Below the pieces are notes generated by a model that did no database searches, was not told the origin of the DNA, and saw only the letters and a program-made list of their open reading frames with translations. The position numbers and the translations under genes are program-made. Of a DNA stretch of 5,050 nt, positions 4,252 to 5,050 are shown in pieces (position 1 is the stretch's first letter; every line of letters starts with the position of its first letter). The DNA comes from an uncultured Spirochaetales bacterium (lineage in GTDB: Bacteria > Spirochaetota > Spirochaetia > Sphaerochaetales > Sphaerochaetaceae), in NCBI GenBank assembly GCA_949292445.1, contig CASEZU010000153.1, forward strand, positions 1 to 5,050. The letters run 5' to 3'.

Positions 4252-5050
4252 TCTGTTCTCCTTTTTCCCTGCTGATGAAAGGGAGCAGGAAGAGCCCTGT
4301 GATAACTGAAGGTATTATTCCTGTGATACCGGGGCCGAGGAGATATGGAAGCTCGGGTTTCATAAATACAAGGCCCAAACCTCCTGCAGCATTTACCGCA
4401 CCATGGAATAAAGCCGGTGCCCATATTGATCCTGTCCTGTCTGCAAGATATGAGCACCATGCTCCGAGGGCTATGCACGAAATGCACATCGCTGCTATTC
4501 CAGTAAGCGGATAGCCCGGATAGCCGAGACCGTAGTTGTATCCCATCATATTTACGGGAGTATGCCACAGCCCCCAGATTATTCCTGTCATAATACAGGC
4601 TTTCCCCTTGCCGAATCTTGCCGAGAGCTCCGGATACAGGAACCCCCTCCAGCCTATCTCCTCTCCTAGTGCAAAGAGCATATTGAATGGAGCTGCCGTA
4701 ATGACCGCTGCTGTGGTCATGAGCAGGAACTGAACCGCCGTCATTGATGTTCCTTCGATGGCGGAAAAGGAAAAGTCCTTTCTGAAAATGATGAAGTAAA
4801 CGGCACATCCGATGAGTGACAGCACCACTGGCATAAACCATGCTGCCAGATAATATCTCACATTTTTCCGTATCAAGGGGCGCAATGAAAAATTTATTGC
4901 CGGGGTCTTCCTGATCAGGTGCACGGCGCAGGCAGAAGCTGCAGGCAGCCACATTATCAATGCTGAGATGATTGTATAGATAAGAGAACCGAAAAGTCCC
5001 TGTGTCCCCATCAGGATCCATATGGTCCAGGGAATGATGAAAGATATGAG
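4244..5050 (-). CDS. CPBP family intramembrane metalloprotease (CAAX protease-like), N-terminus cut by window edge
   Basis: A polytopic membrane protein with the three CPBP (Abi/CAAX protease) signatures. Counting from the internal Met at 5011, these are EEIGWRG (Glu117, Glu118, Arg122), GLWHTP (His150) and LFHGAVN (His203, Asn207). The Glu and His residues are the expected metal ligands and catalytic base, so an active site looks intact. The family cleaves substrates within the membrane; in Gram-positive bacteria members act in prenyl-protein processing or bacteriocin immunity, but the substrate here is unknown. The Met at 5011 has no ribosome site, and the frame stays open for 13 more codons to the window edge (LISFIIPWTIWIL before the Met). 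These read as the first half of a normal N-terminal membrane helix, so the real start lies beyond 5050. The stop codon overlaps the start of the XRE regulator. Confidence 0.92.
   Translation of the reverse strand, partial: LISFIIPWTIWILMGTQGLFGSLIYTIISALIMWLPAASACAVHLIRKTPAINFSLRPLIRKNVRYYLAAWFMPVVLSLIGCAVYFIIFRKDFSFSAIEGTSMTAVQFLLMTTAAVITAAPFNMLFALGEEIGWRGFLYPELSARFGKGKACIMTGIIWGLWHTPVNMMGYNYGLGYPGYPLTGIAAMCISCIALGAWCSYLADRTGSIWAPALFHGAVNAAGGLGLVFMKPELPYLLGPGITGIIPSVITGLFLLPFISREKGEQND
4256..4263 (-). promoter_or_regulatory. Ribosome binding site of the XRE regulator
   Basis: Read on the minus strand, AAGGAGAA lies inside the last codons of the CPBP gene, with GGAG seven bases before the ATG at 4251. 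It supports that start and the translation of the regulator from the same message as the protease. Confidence 0.75.

Noticed and set aside
5009..5011. ATG at 5011 as the start of the CPBP gene
   Set aside because: There is no ribosome site before it, and the in-frame codons up to the window edge encode a hydrophobic helix typical of the family N-terminus.
4248..5021. A 257-codon minus-strand reading frame from 5021 to 4248
   Set aside because: It lies over the CPBP gene in another frame, has no family motifs and an odd residue mix, while the CPBP frame carries all three conserved protease motifs.

Overview
The window carries one complete housekeeping gene followed by an accessory stretch of small and poorly characterised genes. 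The order is guaA (GMP synthase, + strand), a DUF4160/DUF2442 gene pair (+), an unrecognised 359-residue protein with a PD-(D/E)XK nuclease-like C-terminus (+), and then, convergent on the minus strand, a CPBP-type membrane protease gene (cut by the window edge) with a membrane-anchored XRE regulator downstream. The source is a bacterium, because guaA is a single fused glutaminase-synthetase gene with a strong AGGAGG ribosome site. The accessory genes (DUF4160/DUF2442, XRE-membrane-zinc-ribbon, CPBP) are of types common in anaerobic Bacillota and some Spirochaetota. I cannot assign a phylum from this window alone.

Region by region: 1-1566 is guaA, starting right after its ribosome site. 1567-1798 is a dense intergenic region with a strong intrinsic terminator (17-bp stem, 4-nt loop, T-tract), a run of ten G, and a promoter area containing three copies of ATACAT in mixed orientation. 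1799-2340 is the DUF4160/DUF2442 pair. Here the well-placed ribosome site and the family-typical N-terminus (ATG at 1799) are one base out of frame with the rest of the DUF4160 protein. 2341-2541 has no convincing gene, only a 45-codon candidate ORF and a weak hairpin. 2542-3621 is the nuclease-like gene, which has an acidic helical N-terminal part with an apparent internal duplication. Only 12 bp separate it from the end of the minus-strand regulator gene. 3634-5050 is a two-gene minus-strand unit with an 8-bp gene overlap.

As far as the sequence shows, guaA makes GMP from XMP and is transcriptionally insulated from what follows. The DUF4160/DUF2442 pair is probably one transcript with its own promoter and looks like a toxin-antitoxin-style module whose first gene is damaged or unusually expressed. 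The protease and the membrane-tethered regulator are translationally coupled and may act together. No integrase, transposase, tRNA, CRISPR array or duplicated guaA 3' end was found, so the accessory stretch cannot be shown to be a mobile island from this window.
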